This document shows, in pieces, positions 44,409 to 52,703 of a stretch of 64,000 bases of DNA. A program made the translations under genes and the position numbers. This stretch comes from Microbacterium hibisci. Lineage in GTDB: Bacteria; Actinomycetota; Actinomycetes; Actinomycetales; Microbacteriaceae. The notes beneath the pieces are model-generated. The model did not search any database. It saw only the letters and a program-made list of their open reading frames with translations, and was not told the origin of the DNA. The stretch lies in NCBI RefSeq assembly GCF_015278255.1, contig NZ_JADIJC010000004.1, positions 310,001 through 374,000 on the forward strand. The letters are read 5' to 3'. Numbering within the stretch: position 1 is the first letter of the stretch; each line of letters opens with the position of its first letter.

Positions 44409-45611
44409 TCAGTGACCGACGTCGGCCGATCGCGGGGTCGCCGCCGGTTGCGGATCGCGCAGCCGGCCGGCGAGCAGCAGTGCCGCCACAGGGACGAGCA
44501 GGCACGCGGCGATCGCGAGGCGGAGGCCCGTCAGTTCGGCCAGGGCTCCGACCACGAGCGGCGCTGCCAGAAGGCCCACGCGCATCACCGTGGCCGCGGC
44601 GGCCAGCCCGGTGCCGGGGTCGAGGCCGGGGGCGCGTTCCGCGGCGTCCATCGCGAGCGGGATCATGGGCGCGATCCCGAGCCCCAGCAGGCCGAGGCCG
44701 ACCGCCACGACCCACGTCTGCGGCGCGAGCACGGCCGTGAGCAGTCCGACGAAGGCCGCCGCCGCGCCGAGCCGGACGGTGCCCACGGCACCGATCCGGT
44801 CGACGAGCGCATCCGAGGCGAATCGGCCGAGCGTGAGCGCACCCATCAGTGCGGCGAAGGGGATCGCGGCTTCCGCCGCACCGGCGCCGGTCTCGGTGAC
44901 GACGTAGACGCCGCCCCAGGTCGAGCCGACATCCTCGAGGAAGGCGCCGATCGCGGCGATGGCGCACGCCGCGATGAGGATCGCGCTGATCCGACGGTGC
45001 CGATGCGAGCCGGCGGTCTCGGGCGCCGGCATCGGCGGTGTGCGCAGCCGCACCAGCGGCAGGGCTGCCAGGCTGCCGACGATGATGCCGATCCCCATGA
45101 CCGGGAGGTGGACCGAGATGGGGATCGAGAGCTGCAGTGCGAGGGCTCCGAGCAGCGCGCCGGCGATGGCTCCCGCGCTCCACGCTCCGTGCAGGCCGTT
45201 GATGATCGAGCGGCCCAGCATCCGCTGGATGGCCAGGCCGTGCGCGTTGTTGCCGACGTCGCCGGTGGCGTCGCCGAATCCGATCGCGAACAGGACCGTC
45301 GCGAAGAGAACCGGTGTGCCGGCGAAACCGGCGGTGATCAGCAGCCCGCCCAGCACCGCGGACGACGTGACGGCGACCGGCACGGCGCCGAGCCGGGCCA
45401 CCAGCCGGCCCGCCAGCAGACTCCCCACGACGGAGCCCACCGGGCCGCACGCGACCATCAGGCCGAACGTCAGCTCGGTGAGACCGAACTGGTCCTTCAG
45501 CTCGGGATAGCGGGTCACGATCGTCGCGAAGACCAGTGCGTTCGCGATGAACAGGACCGCGACCCCGTTCCGCGCGGCCGTCACTCGGACACGGGACTCG
45601 AGGGCGTTCAC
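44409..45611 (-). CDS. Major facilitator superfamily transporter
   Basis: 400 residues from GTG 45611, twelve hydrophobic helices. The loop-2 MFS motif region is degenerate (AGRLVARLGAVPVAV). A YPELKDQFGLTELTFGLMVA opening is like sugar or drug exporters of the YbjJ/FucP-like group. The substrate is unknown. It follows the LacI regulator by 22 bp on the same strand, but has its own TAGAAT box 6 nt before the start, so it may be separately transcribed. Confidence 0.82.
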   Translation of the reverse strand: MNALESRVRVTAARNGVAVLFIANALVFATIVTRYPELKDQFGLTELTFGLMVACGPVGSVVGSLLAGRLVARLGAVPVAVTSSAVLGGLLITAGFAGTPVLFATVLFAIGFGDATGDVGNNAHGLAIQRMLGRSIINGLHGAWSAGAIAGALLGALALQLSIPISVHLPVMGIGIIVGSLAALPLVRLRTPPMPAPETAGSHRHRRISAILIAACAIAAIGAFLEDVGSTWGGVYVVTETGAGAAEAAIPFAALMGALTLGRFASDALVDRIGAVGTVRLGAAAAFVGLLTAVLAPQTWVVAVGLGLLGLGIAPMIPLAMDAAERAPGLDPGTGLAAAATVMRVGLLAAPLVVGALAELTGLRLAIAACLLVPVAALLLAGRLRDPQPAATPRSADVGH

Positions 45612-45617
45612 CCCTGG

Positions 45618-45623
45618 ATTCTA
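45618..45623 (-). promoter_or_regulatory. -10 box (TAGAAT) of the MFS gene
   Basis: TAGAAT on the minus strand, 6 nt before GTG 45611. It overlaps the 22-bp gap after the LacI gene. Confidence 0.45.
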
Positions 45624-45633
45624 AGGTGCGCGA

Positions 45634-46653
45634 TCACTGCGCCAGGCGCGCGGTCGACCCGCGGACGATCAGCTCGTACGGCAGCTCGCCCGGGCGGTGC
45701 GTGGGGCTCTCCGCGTCGGGGGACTCCAGCGCCTCGAGGATCGCGTCGGCGGCGCGCTCGCCCTGGCCGAGCGGGAACTGGTCGACGGTCGTGAGGCGGA
45801 AGAACTCGCCCAGCTCGTGGCCGTCGATGCCGATGACCGAGAGGTCCTCGGGCACGCGGTACCCCAGGTCGCGCGCGGCCAGCAGCGCACCGATCGCCAT
45901 CTCGTCCGACGCCGCGAAGATCGCCGTGGGCCGTCCGCCCGGCTGGCCCAGCAGCTGCTTGGCCGCGCGGAAGCCGCCTTCGATGGTGAAGTCCGCGGGC
46001 TCGAACAGCGACGGACGCACGGGGATCCCGGCATCCGCCAGCGCCTGCTCGAATCCCTGCCGCCGCCGCGTGGGGATGTGGAAGTCGATGTCGAACTCGG
46101 GGCTCGCGCCGATGTGGGCGATCTCGCGGTGTCCGAGCGCCAGCAGGTGCTCGGTCGCGAGGCGCGCCACCGCGACATCGTCCACCGTGAGCGTGGTCAG
46201 GTGCGGGTTCGGTCCGCCGATCGCGATCACGGGCAGGTCGAGCTCGACGAGGCGCTCCGTCTCCTCCTCGCCGAGCTCGAGCGAGATCGCGATGACCCCG
46301 TCGACGCGCTGCCGTCGCAGGAAGGTGTCGAAGATGTCGTGTCGCTCCGCGCGGTCTGCCGTGAGGCTGTACAGGGTGATGTCGTAGCCCCGGCGCATCA
46401 GCGCCGAGGCGATGCCGCTCAGCACCGTGGAGAAGAACCAGCGGTCGAGGAACGGCACCAGCACGCCGATGTTCCGCGTGCGGCCGGAGGCCAGGCTCGA
46501 GGCCGACGCCGAGACCACGTAGCCGAGGCTCTTCGCCGCCGCCTCGACCTTCGCCTTGGCCGCGACCGAGACGTGGCCGCGCCCGCTCAGCGCGCGCGAG
46601 ACGGTCGCCGTCGACACGCCCGCCGCGCGGGCGACCTCGTCGATGCTGACCAC
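45634..46653 (-). CDS. LacI-family regulator of the alpha-glucosidase locus
   Basis: 339 residues from GTG 46653 (AGGTGA upstream). N-terminal HTH SIDEVARAAGVSTATVSRALSG and hinge AAKSLGY. The sugar-binding domain follows: IGVLVPFLDRWFFSTVLSGI, GVIAIS, LGHREIAHIG, FAASDEMAIGAL and VIGIDGHEL. Located directly downstream of the GH13 gene on the same strand (51 bp gap); a LacI-type palindrome at 48400-48415 in the GH13 promoter is its likely target. Probably releases DNA on binding an alpha-glucoside. Confidence 0.92.
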   Translation of the reverse strand: MVSIDEVARAAGVSTATVSRALSGRGHVSVAAKAKVEAAAKSLGYVVSASASSLASGRTRNIGVLVPFLDRWFFSTVLSGIASALMRRGYDITLYSLTADRAERHDIFDTFLRRQRVDGVIAISLELGEEETERLVELDLPVIAIGGPNPHLTTLTVDDVAVARLATEHLLALGHREIAHIGASPEFDIDFHIPTRRRQGFEQALADAGIPVRPSLFEPADFTIEGGFRAAKQLLGQPGGRPTAIFAASDEMAIGALLAARDLGYRVPEDLSVIGIDGHELGEFFRLTTVDQFPLGQGERAADAILEALESPDAESPTHRPGELPYELIVRGSTARLAQ

Positions 46654-46704
46654 GTCGTCACCTGGTTCTCGAGAAGGATGGGCGGAGGAGCGGATGCCGG
46701 GGGC

Positions 46705-48387
46705 TCAGGCGCCTTCGATCCACACCGTGGTGTCGGCCGGCACCTCGCCCTGCGCGAGGGGACCGCTCGACGCGATCACGATACCGTCCGGCACCGTGAC
46801 GGGCGTGGAACCGGTGTTCGCGATGACCGAGACATTCCCGTTGCGGAATGCCACGACGTCGTCGCCGTAGCCGTCGATCCACTCCAGCGAGCCGGCGCCG
46901 AGCGAGCGCGAGCGGCGCTCGGCGAGCAGCGTGCGATACAGCTCCAGCGTGGAGCCCTCGACGCCCGACTGCGCGTCGCGCGCGAGCCCGGCCCACTCGG
47001 CGGGCTGCGGCAGCCACGAGGCGCCTGTCGTGTTGAAACCGTACGCGGGGGCGTCGGCGCTCCACGGGATCGGCACGCGGCAGCCGTCGCGGCCGTAGCG
47101 CTCGCCGTTCGTGCGGAACCAGGTGGGGTCCTGCCGCGCCTCACCGGGGATGTCGATGACCTCGGGCAGGCCGAGCTCCTCGCCCTGGTACAGGTAGGCC
47201 GAGCCCGGGAGGGCGAGCATGAGGGTCGTCGCCGCGCGGGCGCGGGCGAGGCCGACCTCGGGGATCGGCTGGCCCGGCGACTCCGGCCCGATGCCGTGGC
47301 CCTGGGGGTTCTCGGCGGTCAGCGCGAGGCGCGACGCGTGCCGCACGACGTCGTGGTTCGACAGCACCCACGTGCTCGGAGCGCCGACGCCGGGGAACGC
47401 GCGCAGCGACACGTCGATGACCTCGCGCAGGTCGGCGGCGTTCCACTCCGTCGACAGGTACGGGAAGTTGAAAGCCTGGTGCATCTCGTCGGAGCGCACC
47501 CACTCCGCGGTGCGCTCGGCGGTGGGAAGCCACGCCTCGGCGGCCAGGGCGCGGTCGCCCTGGTACTCCTCCATGATCTTGCGCCAGTCGCGGTACACCT
47601 CGTGCACGGCATCCTGACCCCAGTAAGGCACGTTCGCCTCTTCGCCGCCCATCGAGCCGGCTTCGGGGTCGGGGATGTAGTCCGGCAGACCCTCGGCCTT
47701 CACGAGACCGTGGGCCACGTCGACGCGGAAGCCGTCGACGCCGCGGTCGAGCCAGAAGCGCAGGATGCGGCGGAACTCCTCGCGCACCTCCTCGTTCGAC
47801 CAGTCGAAGTCGGGCTGCGACGAGTCGAAGAGGTGCAGGTACCACTGGCCCGGGGTGCCGTCGGCCTCGATGACGCGGGTCCACGCGGGACCGCCGAAGA
47901 CGGACTCCCAGTTGTTCGGCGGCAGCTCGCCGTTCTCGCCCTTGCCCTCACGGAACATGTAGCGCGCGCGCTCCGCGCTGTGCGGCGGGGCGGCGAGGGC
48001 CTGCTGGAACCACTCGTGCTGATCGGAGGAGTGATTGGGGACGAGGTCGACGATCACACGGATGCCGCGCTCGTGCGCGGCGGCGAGCATCAGGTCGAAG
48101 TCGGCCAGCGTGCCGAAGAGCGGGTCGACGTCGCAGTAGTCGCTGACGTCGTAGCCGGCGTCCTTCTGCGGGGACCGCTGGAACGGGCTCAGCCAGATGG
48201 CGTCGATGCCGAGGCTCTTGAGGTCGTCGAGGCGCGACGTGATGCCGGGAAGGTCGCCGATGCCGTCGCCCGAGGCATCCGCGAACGAGCGGGGGTAGAT
48301 CTGGTAGATGACGGCGGTGCGCCACCATTCGCCGCCGATGGGGGCAAGGAACGCGTCCGTGCGCTCGACGGTGTCTGCGGAAGTCAT
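46705..48387 (-). CDS. GH13 alpha-glucosidase / oligo-1,6-glucosidase
   Basis: 560 residues, cytoplasmic. GH13 conserved regions: VDLVPNHSS (region I), DGFRVDVAHGL with the nucleophile Asp (region II), AAEAW with the acid/base Glu (region III), LSNHDVVRH with the transition-state Asp (region IV). The opening WWRTAVIYQIYPRSFADASGDGIGD is typical of the MalL/AglA subgroup acting on maltose, sucrose-type or isomalto-oligosaccharides. Start ATG 48387 chosen; the TTG 48405 alternative lies in the operator. A TACACT box ends 6 nt upstream. Confidence 0.93.
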   Translation of the reverse strand: MTSADTVERTDAFLAPIGGEWWRTAVIYQIYPRSFADASGDGIGDLPGITSRLDDLKSLGIDAIWLSPFQRSPQKDAGYDVSDYCDVDPLFGTLADFDLMLAAAHERGIRVIVDLVPNHSSDQHEWFQQALAAPPHSAERARYMFREGKGENGELPPNNWESVFGGPAWTRVIEADGTPGQWYLHLFDSSQPDFDWSNEEVREEFRRILRFWLDRGVDGFRVDVAHGLVKAEGLPDYIPDPEAGSMGGEEANVPYWGQDAVHEVYRDWRKIMEEYQGDRALAAEAWLPTAERTAEWVRSDEMHQAFNFPYLSTEWNAADLREVIDVSLRAFPGVGAPSTWVLSNHDVVRHASRLALTAENPQGHGIGPESPGQPIPEVGLARARAATTLMLALPGSAYLYQGEELGLPEVIDIPGEARQDPTWFRTNGERYGRDGCRVPIPWSADAPAYGFNTTGASWLPQPAEWAGLARDAQSGVEGSTLELYRTLLAERRSRSLGAGSLEWIDGYGDDVVAFRNGNVSVIANTGSTPVTVPDGIVIASSGPLAQGEVPADTTVWIEGA

Positions 48388-48393
48388 CCGGCC

Positions 48394-48399
48394 AGTGTA
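48394..48399 (-). promoter_or_regulatory. -10 box (TACACT) of the GH13 gene
   Basis: TACACT on the minus strand, 6 nt before ATG 48387, with the LacI-type operator immediately upstream of it. Confidence 0.5.
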
Positions 48400-48415
48400 C
48401 TGCAAGCGCTTACAG
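48400..48415. promoter_or_regulatory. LacI-type operator in the GH13 promoter
   Basis: CTGCAAGCGCTTACAG, a 16-bp palindrome with one mismatched pair and a perfect AAGCGCTT core. It lies between the probable -35 and -10 positions, where the LacI protein encoded at 45634-46653 would prevent polymerase binding. Confidence 0.75.
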
Positions 48416-48441
48416 TCCCGTGTCGCTCCGGAGCGACCGCG

Positions 48442-48455
48442 TCCTCAATTGAGGA
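48442..48455. promoter_or_regulatory. Perfect 14-bp palindrome between GH13 and apt
   Basis: TCCTCAATTGAGGA. Related half-sites follow: GAATGAGGAG (48465-48474), CTCCTCATTC (48491-48500, its exact inverse) and TCTCATTCGAGGA (48511-48523). The cluster looks like a multi-site operator upstream of apt; the regulator is unknown. Confidence 0.45.
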
Positions 48456-48529
48456 TCTGAGCCCGAATGAGGAGGGACAGCCGCGATTCGCTCCTCATTC
48501 CGGCAACGCTTCTCATTCGAGGACCGGCG

Positions 48530-48535
48530 TAGGGT
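48530..48535 (+). promoter_or_regulatory. -10 box (TAGGGT) of apt
   Basis: TAGGGT ends 6 nt before GTG 48542. Confidence 0.45.
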
Positions 48536-48541
48536 GGGCGG

Positions 48542-49060
48542 GTGCTGTCAGAAGCCCTCACGCGCGCCGAATCCCTCATCCGGACGATCCCCGACTACCC
48601 CGAGCCCGGGGTGCTGTTCCGCGACATCACGCCGCTCCTGGCGGATGCCTCGGCCCTTCGCACCGTCATCCACGCGATGATCGCCCCGTTCGAGGGGTCG
48701 TTCGACGTGGTCGCCGGCGTCGAGGCGCGCGGGTTCCTGCTCGCGGGCGCCGTGGCGATGGAGGCAGGCGTCGGCCTGGTGCCGATCCGCAAGGCCGGCA
48801 AGCTGCCGCTGCCCGCGGCATCCGTCACCTACGCGCTCGAGTACGGCACCGCCACGATCGAGGCGCACGACGACATCGCGCACGGCACCCGCGTGCTGCT
48901 GGTCGACGACGTGCTCGCCACCGGCGGCACGCTGGTGGCCGCGCACGAGCTCGTCGCGTCGCTCGGTGGCCTCGTGGTCGGCACCGCGGTGCTCATGGAG
49001 CTCACGGCACTCGGGGGTCGCGAGGTCGTCGGCGACGTCCACACCGTCTTCACCGCCTGA
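48542..49060 (+). CDS. apt: Adenine phosphoribosyltransferase
   Basis: 172 residues from GTG 48542. The opening IRTIPDYPEPGVLFRDITPLLAD and the PRPP-binding motif VLLVDDVLATGGTL are diagnostic. Converts adenine and PRPP to AMP in the cytoplasm (purine salvage). No ribosome binding site; a TAGGGT box ends 6 nt before the start. In many actinobacteria apt lies near secDF/relA, but here it is alone, between the GH13 gene and a convergent FMN-binding protein gene. Confidence 0.95.
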   Translation: MLSEALTRAESLIRTIPDYPEPGVLFRDITPLLADASALRTVIHAMIAPFEGSFDVVAGVEARGFLLAGAVAMEAGVGLVPIRKAGKLPLPAASVTYALEYGTATIEAHDDIAHGTRVLLVDDVLATGGTLVAAHELVASLGGLVVGTAVLMELTALGGREVVGDVHTVFTA

Positions 49061-49113
49061 CCGCCGCCTTCGGCCTCGGGGCGGCAGCCCTCAGCCTGGG
49101 GCCGGCGGAGCCG

Positions 49114-49695
49114 TCAGCGTTCCGGCTCGGAGCCGGGGACCACGGGGTTCGTCCCCGTGCGCGGGCTGAAATGGGGGATCGGAGCAGGGCGCTCGCCGCG
49201 CGCCTGCGGGGACGCCTCGGCTGCCGCTGCCGGTGCGGCATCCCCTTCGAACGCGACCGGCTCGTCGGCGCGGCCGGCGTGGGCCGGGAACCGCCTGCCG
49301 GTGACCGCGTTCGCGACGACCTTGATCACGAACAGCTTCACGGTCGGGCTCCACGACACGAGATCCCGCACCCCGCTCTCGCGGATCTCGTCGTCGCGCG
49401 TCACGCGCTCGGCGCGGCCGCGGATCACGACGCTCCAGTGCGAGCCCTCCACTTCGCCGTCGACCTCGAACGCGACCATCGGATGCTGGGCGATGTGCAG
49501 CAGCTTCGCGTCGCGCGCGGTGCGGATGAAGAGTGCGCCCTCGTGCGCGACGTAGTTCACCGGGAAGATGTCGGGCGCGCCGTCCGCGTTGTCCACGGCG
49601 AGCCTGCCGAGCTGCGCGGACTGCAGGAGCTCCCAGCAGGTCGATGCCGGGAGGCGCTCCACCCTCGTCGTGCGGTCTGCCGAGGAATCCTTCAT
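49114..49695 (-). CDS. Pyridoxamine 5'-phosphate oxidase-family (FMN-binding) protein
   Basis: 193 residues. The split-barrel FMN-binding domain covers about 10-135: LLQSAQLGRLAVDNADGAPDIFPVNYVAHEGALFIRTA is the typical start, VAFEVDGEV and WSVVIRGRAERV the following strands. Relatives act as flavin- or F420-dependent reductases, heme utilisation or nitroimidazole-resistance proteins; which one is not clear here. The last 50 residues are Pro/Ala-rich and probably disordered. Monocistronic, convergent with apt. Confidence 0.8.
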   Translation of the reverse strand: MKDSSADRTTRVERLPASTCWELLQSAQLGRLAVDNADGAPDIFPVNYVAHEGALFIRTARDAKLLHIAQHPMVAFEVDGEVEGSHWSVVIRGRAERVTRDDEIRESGVRDLVSWSPTVKLFVIKVVANAVTGRRFPAHAGRADEPVAFEGDAAPAAAAEASPQARGERPAPIPHFSPRTGTNPVVPGSEPER

Positions 49696-49777
49696 GTGCT
49701 CATCACCCTCCCTTCGGTCATACCCCACCTGCGTGCGGAAGTGAAGGGCGGTGCGCACCAGCTGCCGGGTGCGCACA

Positions 49778-49811
49778 GCGCAGGGCCGAGGCATCCGCCC
49801 CGGCCCTGCGC
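49778..49811 (-). terminator. Terminator of the 206-residue membrane protein gene
   Basis: GCGCAGGGCCG (49778-49788) and CGGCCCTGCGC (49801-49811), perfect 11-bp stem with a 12-base loop containing GGCATCC; 20 bp past the stop at 49831. Confidence 0.7.
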
Positions 49812-49830
49812 TCCGGATCCCGCCGTGGCG

Positions 49831-50451
49831 TCAGCGCGCCGCGCGACGTCGTGCGCGGGACTGCGCGCCGCCGGCGAGCAGCACCACCCCGAGGGCCGAC
49901 ACGAACAGGCCCGCGGGCACACCGCCGCCCGTCTGCGAGAAGAACAGCAGGAAGACCTGCACGATGGGCAGCGGCAGCACGAGCCACAGGCTCATCTGCC
50001 GGGCGCGCACGAGCGAGACCGTGAGGCCGATCACGCCGACCAGCCACAGCGCATTGGCCGCCATCGCCACGACCGGGAAGAAGTCCAGGTCGATGCCGTT
50101 CGCCGCGCTCGTGATCGTGCCCAGCGTCAGCAGCACGGTTCCGGTGCCGGCGACGACCGCGCCCCAGGTCGAGCGGGCGTAGCGGGCGAGTCCCAGGAAG
50201 AGCACCGCGAAGGCCCACAGGCTGACGGTGAACATCACGAGGATCAGCCGAGTACGGGGGTCGATGGCCGGGTCCTCGTCCTGGGGGAAGAGGAACTGCA
50301 GCGTGCCGATGACGATGGAGAGGATGCCGGCGGTCAGCGCGGCGCCGCCGGCGAGGCGGCTGCTCACGCGGCCGATGAGCCGGCCGTCGCGGGGGTAGGC
50401 GGTCGCGGCGACCGAGGCGGTGTGAGGGGCGGGTGTGGTGACGGCAGCCAT
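49831..50451 (-). CDS. Integral membrane protein of unknown function (206 aa)
   Basis: 206 residues. Six hydrophobic helices with short connecting loops (first about 33-55; one ends RTRLILVMFTVSLWAF), Pro-rich N-terminus and Arg-rich C-terminus, i.e. both ends probably cytoplasmic. I recognise no catalytic or transport motif. It is divergent from the two-component system at 50679. A real gene by codon pattern, terminator and clean membrane topology. Confidence 0.7.
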   Translation of the reverse strand: MAAVTTPAPHTASVAATAYPRDGRLIGRVSSRLAGGAALTAGILSIVIGTLQFLFPQDEDPAIDPRTRLILVMFTVSLWAFAVLFLGLARYARSTWGAVVAGTGTVLLTLGTITSAANGIDLDFFPVVAMAANALWLVGVIGLTVSLVRARQMSLWLVLPLPIVQVFLLFFSQTGGGVPAGLFVSALGVVLLAGGAQSRARRRAAR

Positions 50452-50666
50452 GGCCGGCCTTTCTGTCGAGTCGAGATGCCGCGGACCGGCGATCCGGAGC
50501 GACGAGACGAAGCTATTGAGGCGCGAGTCCGGCCGACATCGCACGCAGGTCGGCGAACGGTGCGCCCGAGGTGTCGTCGTCGCGCCGACCCGCGGCGCAG
50601 CGGCGCGATACCGGCGTCGTGGCGGATGTCGACCTTCGTCGCTACGGATCCGGGCGTGCGCGCCCC

Positions 50667-50672
50667 TAGCAT
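50667..50672 (+). promoter_or_regulatory. -10 box (TAGCAT) of the NarL-type kinase gene
   Basis: TAGCAT ends 6 nt before GTG 50679. Confidence 0.45.
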
Positions 50673-50678
50673 CGGACC

Positions 50679-51890
50679 GTGATCATGCCTTTCGCCGCCG
50701 CCGCCGCCTCCGCGCCCGCCCCGGCGCGCGCGGACGCCGGCGCCGCGGACCCGGCCGGGCGAACGGGGTGGCGGGCGTGGACCTCGCCGCTCGACCTCGC
50801 CATCGCGGGCGGCATCGGCGTGTGGGCCATGCTCGAGGCGCTGCTCGTGCCGTCGGCGCACCCGGTCGCGCAGGTGGGCTTCGCCGTGGCGATCTCGCTC
50901 CCGCTCGCGGTGCGGCGCAGGCTGCCCGCGACCGTGATGCTCGTCGTGGCGGCCGCGCTCGTGCTGCACGCCGCGCTCGCGGGCGCGGACGCCACCTTCA
51001 ACCCCTTCCCGAGCCTGCTGGTGGCGACGTTCACCGTCGCCGAGCGCGTCCGGCCGTGGCCGCTCGCAGCGCTGCTGGGCCTCGTGCCCATCGCGGCGAT
51101 GCTCGGTGCGCACGCGCTCGGCTACTTCGGCGCGGTCGGCATCGAGACCGCCGGCGCGCTGTTCCTCGTGTTCTTCGTCGGCTCGACGTGGACGGCCGGT
51201 CGCATCGTGCGCCACCGTGCGCTGTCGCTGCAGAGCACCCGCGACAGCTCCGCGCAGCGGGCGGCCGAGGCTGCGGCATCCGAGCGTCGCCGCATCGCCC
51301 GCGAGCTCCACGACATCGTCGCCCACTCGCTCTCGATCGTGGCGCTGCAGGCCGCGGCGGCCGAGCAGTTCGTCGAGCGCGACCCGGCCCGCGCCCGCAC
51401 CCACCTGCAGCTCACGCGCCGCACCGCGCAGGGCGCGCTCGACGAGATGCGCCACCTGCTCGAGGTGCTGCGCGAGGACGAGGCGTCGTACGTGCCGCAG
51501 CCGGGGCTGTCGGCGCTGCCCGACCTCATCGCCGAGACCGAGGCGGCCGGACACCGGTGCACGCTGATGACGGATGCCGCGACCGACGGTCTTCCCGACG
51601 GACTCGCGCTCGCCGTCTACCGCATCGTGCAGGAATCGCTGACGAACGTGCGCAAGCACGCCCCGGGCGCGGAGGTGGAGGTCGGCGTGACCGCGGGCGC
51701 CGGTGAGCTCGAGGTGCGCGTCGAGAACGGACCGCCGACCCGGTCCCTCGCGGCTTCGGTGGCGGGCGGCGGCAACGGCCTGCCCGGCATGAGCGAGCGC
51801 GCGCGGCTCTACGGCGGCCGGCTGGAGTCCGGCCCGACGCCCGCCGGCGGGTGGCGGGTGCGCGCGATCATCCCCGTGGAGGCGGCATGA
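50679..51890 (+). CDS. Sensor histidine kinase (HisKA_3 / NarL-type)
   Basis: 403 residues from GTG 50679 (ATG 50685 possible). Four or five N-terminal membrane helices (about 38-165). The HisKA_3 dimerisation/phospho-acceptor helix follows with RRRIARELHDIVAHSLSIV (His at about 210), and a HATPase domain with NVRKHAPGA and GNGLPGMSERARLYGG. No extracellular sensor domain, so it probably senses within the membrane. It overlaps the response regulator gene (ATGA). Confidence 0.9.
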   Translation: MIMPFAAAAASAPAPARADAGAADPAGRTGWRAWTSPLDLAIAGGIGVWAMLEALLVPSAHPVAQVGFAVAISLPLAVRRRLPATVMLVVAAALVLHAALAGADATFNPFPSLLVATFTVAERVRPWPLAALLGLVPIAAMLGAHALGYFGAVGIETAGALFLVFFVGSTWTAGRIVRHRALSLQSTRDSSAQRAAEAAASERRRIARELHDIVAHSLSIVALQAAAAEQFVERDPARARTHLQLTRRTAQGALDEMRHLLEVLREDEASYVPQPGLSALPDLIAETEAAGHRCTLMTDAATDGLPDGLALAVYRIVQESLTNVRKHAPGAEVEVGVTAGAGELEVRVENGPPTRSLAASVAGGGNGLPGMSERARLYGGRLESGPTPAGGWRVRAIIPVEAA

Positions 51891-52603
51891 GTGTCGAAGA
51901 CGGCGTCGTCTCGCCTGTGCACGACCCAGCGTCTGCGGACGAGAGGCCGGCGGCGGCGGTGCGGGTGCTGGTGGCCGACGACCACGCGCTCGTGAGGTCG
52001 GGCATCCGAGGGCTCCTCGAGGCGTCCGACCTCGAGGTCGTCGGCGAAGCCGCGAACGGCCGCGAGGCGGTCGACGCGGTGCGGTCGCTGCGGCCCGACG
52101 TGGTGCTGATGGACATCCGGATGCCGGGCATGGACGGCATCGAGGCCACCGGCGTCATCGCGGGCGAGCCCGGCGCACCGCGCGTGCTCGTGCTCACCAC
52201 GTTCGACCTCGACGAATACGTCTACCGCGCACTTGCGGCCGGGGCATCCGGCTTCCTGCTGAAGGACGCGCCGCCCGAGAGGCTCGTCGACGCGGTGCGC
52301 ACCGTCGCCACGGGCGAGGCGCTCCTCGCCCCGGAGGTCACGCGGCGCCTCATCGAGCGGTATCTCGGGGCGCCGCCGCCCGATGCCCGTCCGCCTGCCG
52401 ACCTCACGCCGCGCGAGCGCGAGATCTGGCTGCTCATCGCACGCGGCCGGTCGAACCTCGAGATCGGTCAGGAGCTCTACCTCAGCGAGGCGACGGTCAA
52501 GGCGCATGTCACGCGTCTGCTCGCCAAGCTCGGCGTGCGCGACCGCGTGCAGGCGGTCGTCGCGGCGTACGAGATGGGCCTTGTGCGACCCGGCGCCGCG
52601 TAG
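51887..52603 (+). CDS. LuxR/NarL-family response regulator
   Basis: 238 residues. An unusual hydrophilic N-terminal extension of about 25 residues precedes the receiver domain: ADDHALVRSGI, phospho-acceptor Asp in VVLMDIRMPGMDG (about 79), KDAPP Lys. The C-terminal LuxR HTH reads LTPREREIWLLIARGRSNLEIGQELYLSEATVKAHV. Works with the upstream kinase. Followed by palindromic element P1 copy 3, which lies between this gene and the convergent dehydrogenase. Confidence 0.92.
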   Translation: MSVEDGVVSPVHDPASADERPAAAVRVLVADDHALVRSGIRGLLEASDLEVVGEAANGREAVDAVRSLRPDVVLMDIRMPGMDGIEATGVIAGEPGAPRVLVLTTFDLDEYVYRALAAGASGFLLKDAPPERLVDAVRTVATGEALLAPEVTRRLIERYLGAPPPDARPPADLTPREREIWLLIARGRSNLEIGQELYLSEATVKAHVTRLLAKLGVRDRVQAVVAAYEMGLVRPGAA

Positions 52604-52631
52604 GACCGGCCCGCGCGGGACTCGGGCCACG

Positions 52632-52695
52632 ACCGCTGCCGCTTCCTGCGACCGCTGCGCGAAACGACGCAGCACTCGCAGGGAAGTGCAGCGGT
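52632..52695. repeat. Palindromic element P1, copy 3
   Basis: Arms 52632-52650 and 52677-52695 pair at 15 of 19 positions (perfect ACCGCTGC / GCAGCGGT ends). The 26-base centre (ACCGCTGCGCG...GCAGCACT) resembles the centre of copy 1. Between convergent genes, like copy 1. Confidence 0.75.
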
Positions 52696-52703
52696 GGCGC
52701 GCG

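Noticed and set aside
45697..50682. A 1661-codon open frame on the plus strand
   Set aside because: It runs antisense or out of frame through the LacI, GH13, apt and FMN-binding genes and has low-complexity Arg/Asp/Gly-rich translation. A GC-rich shadow, not a gene.
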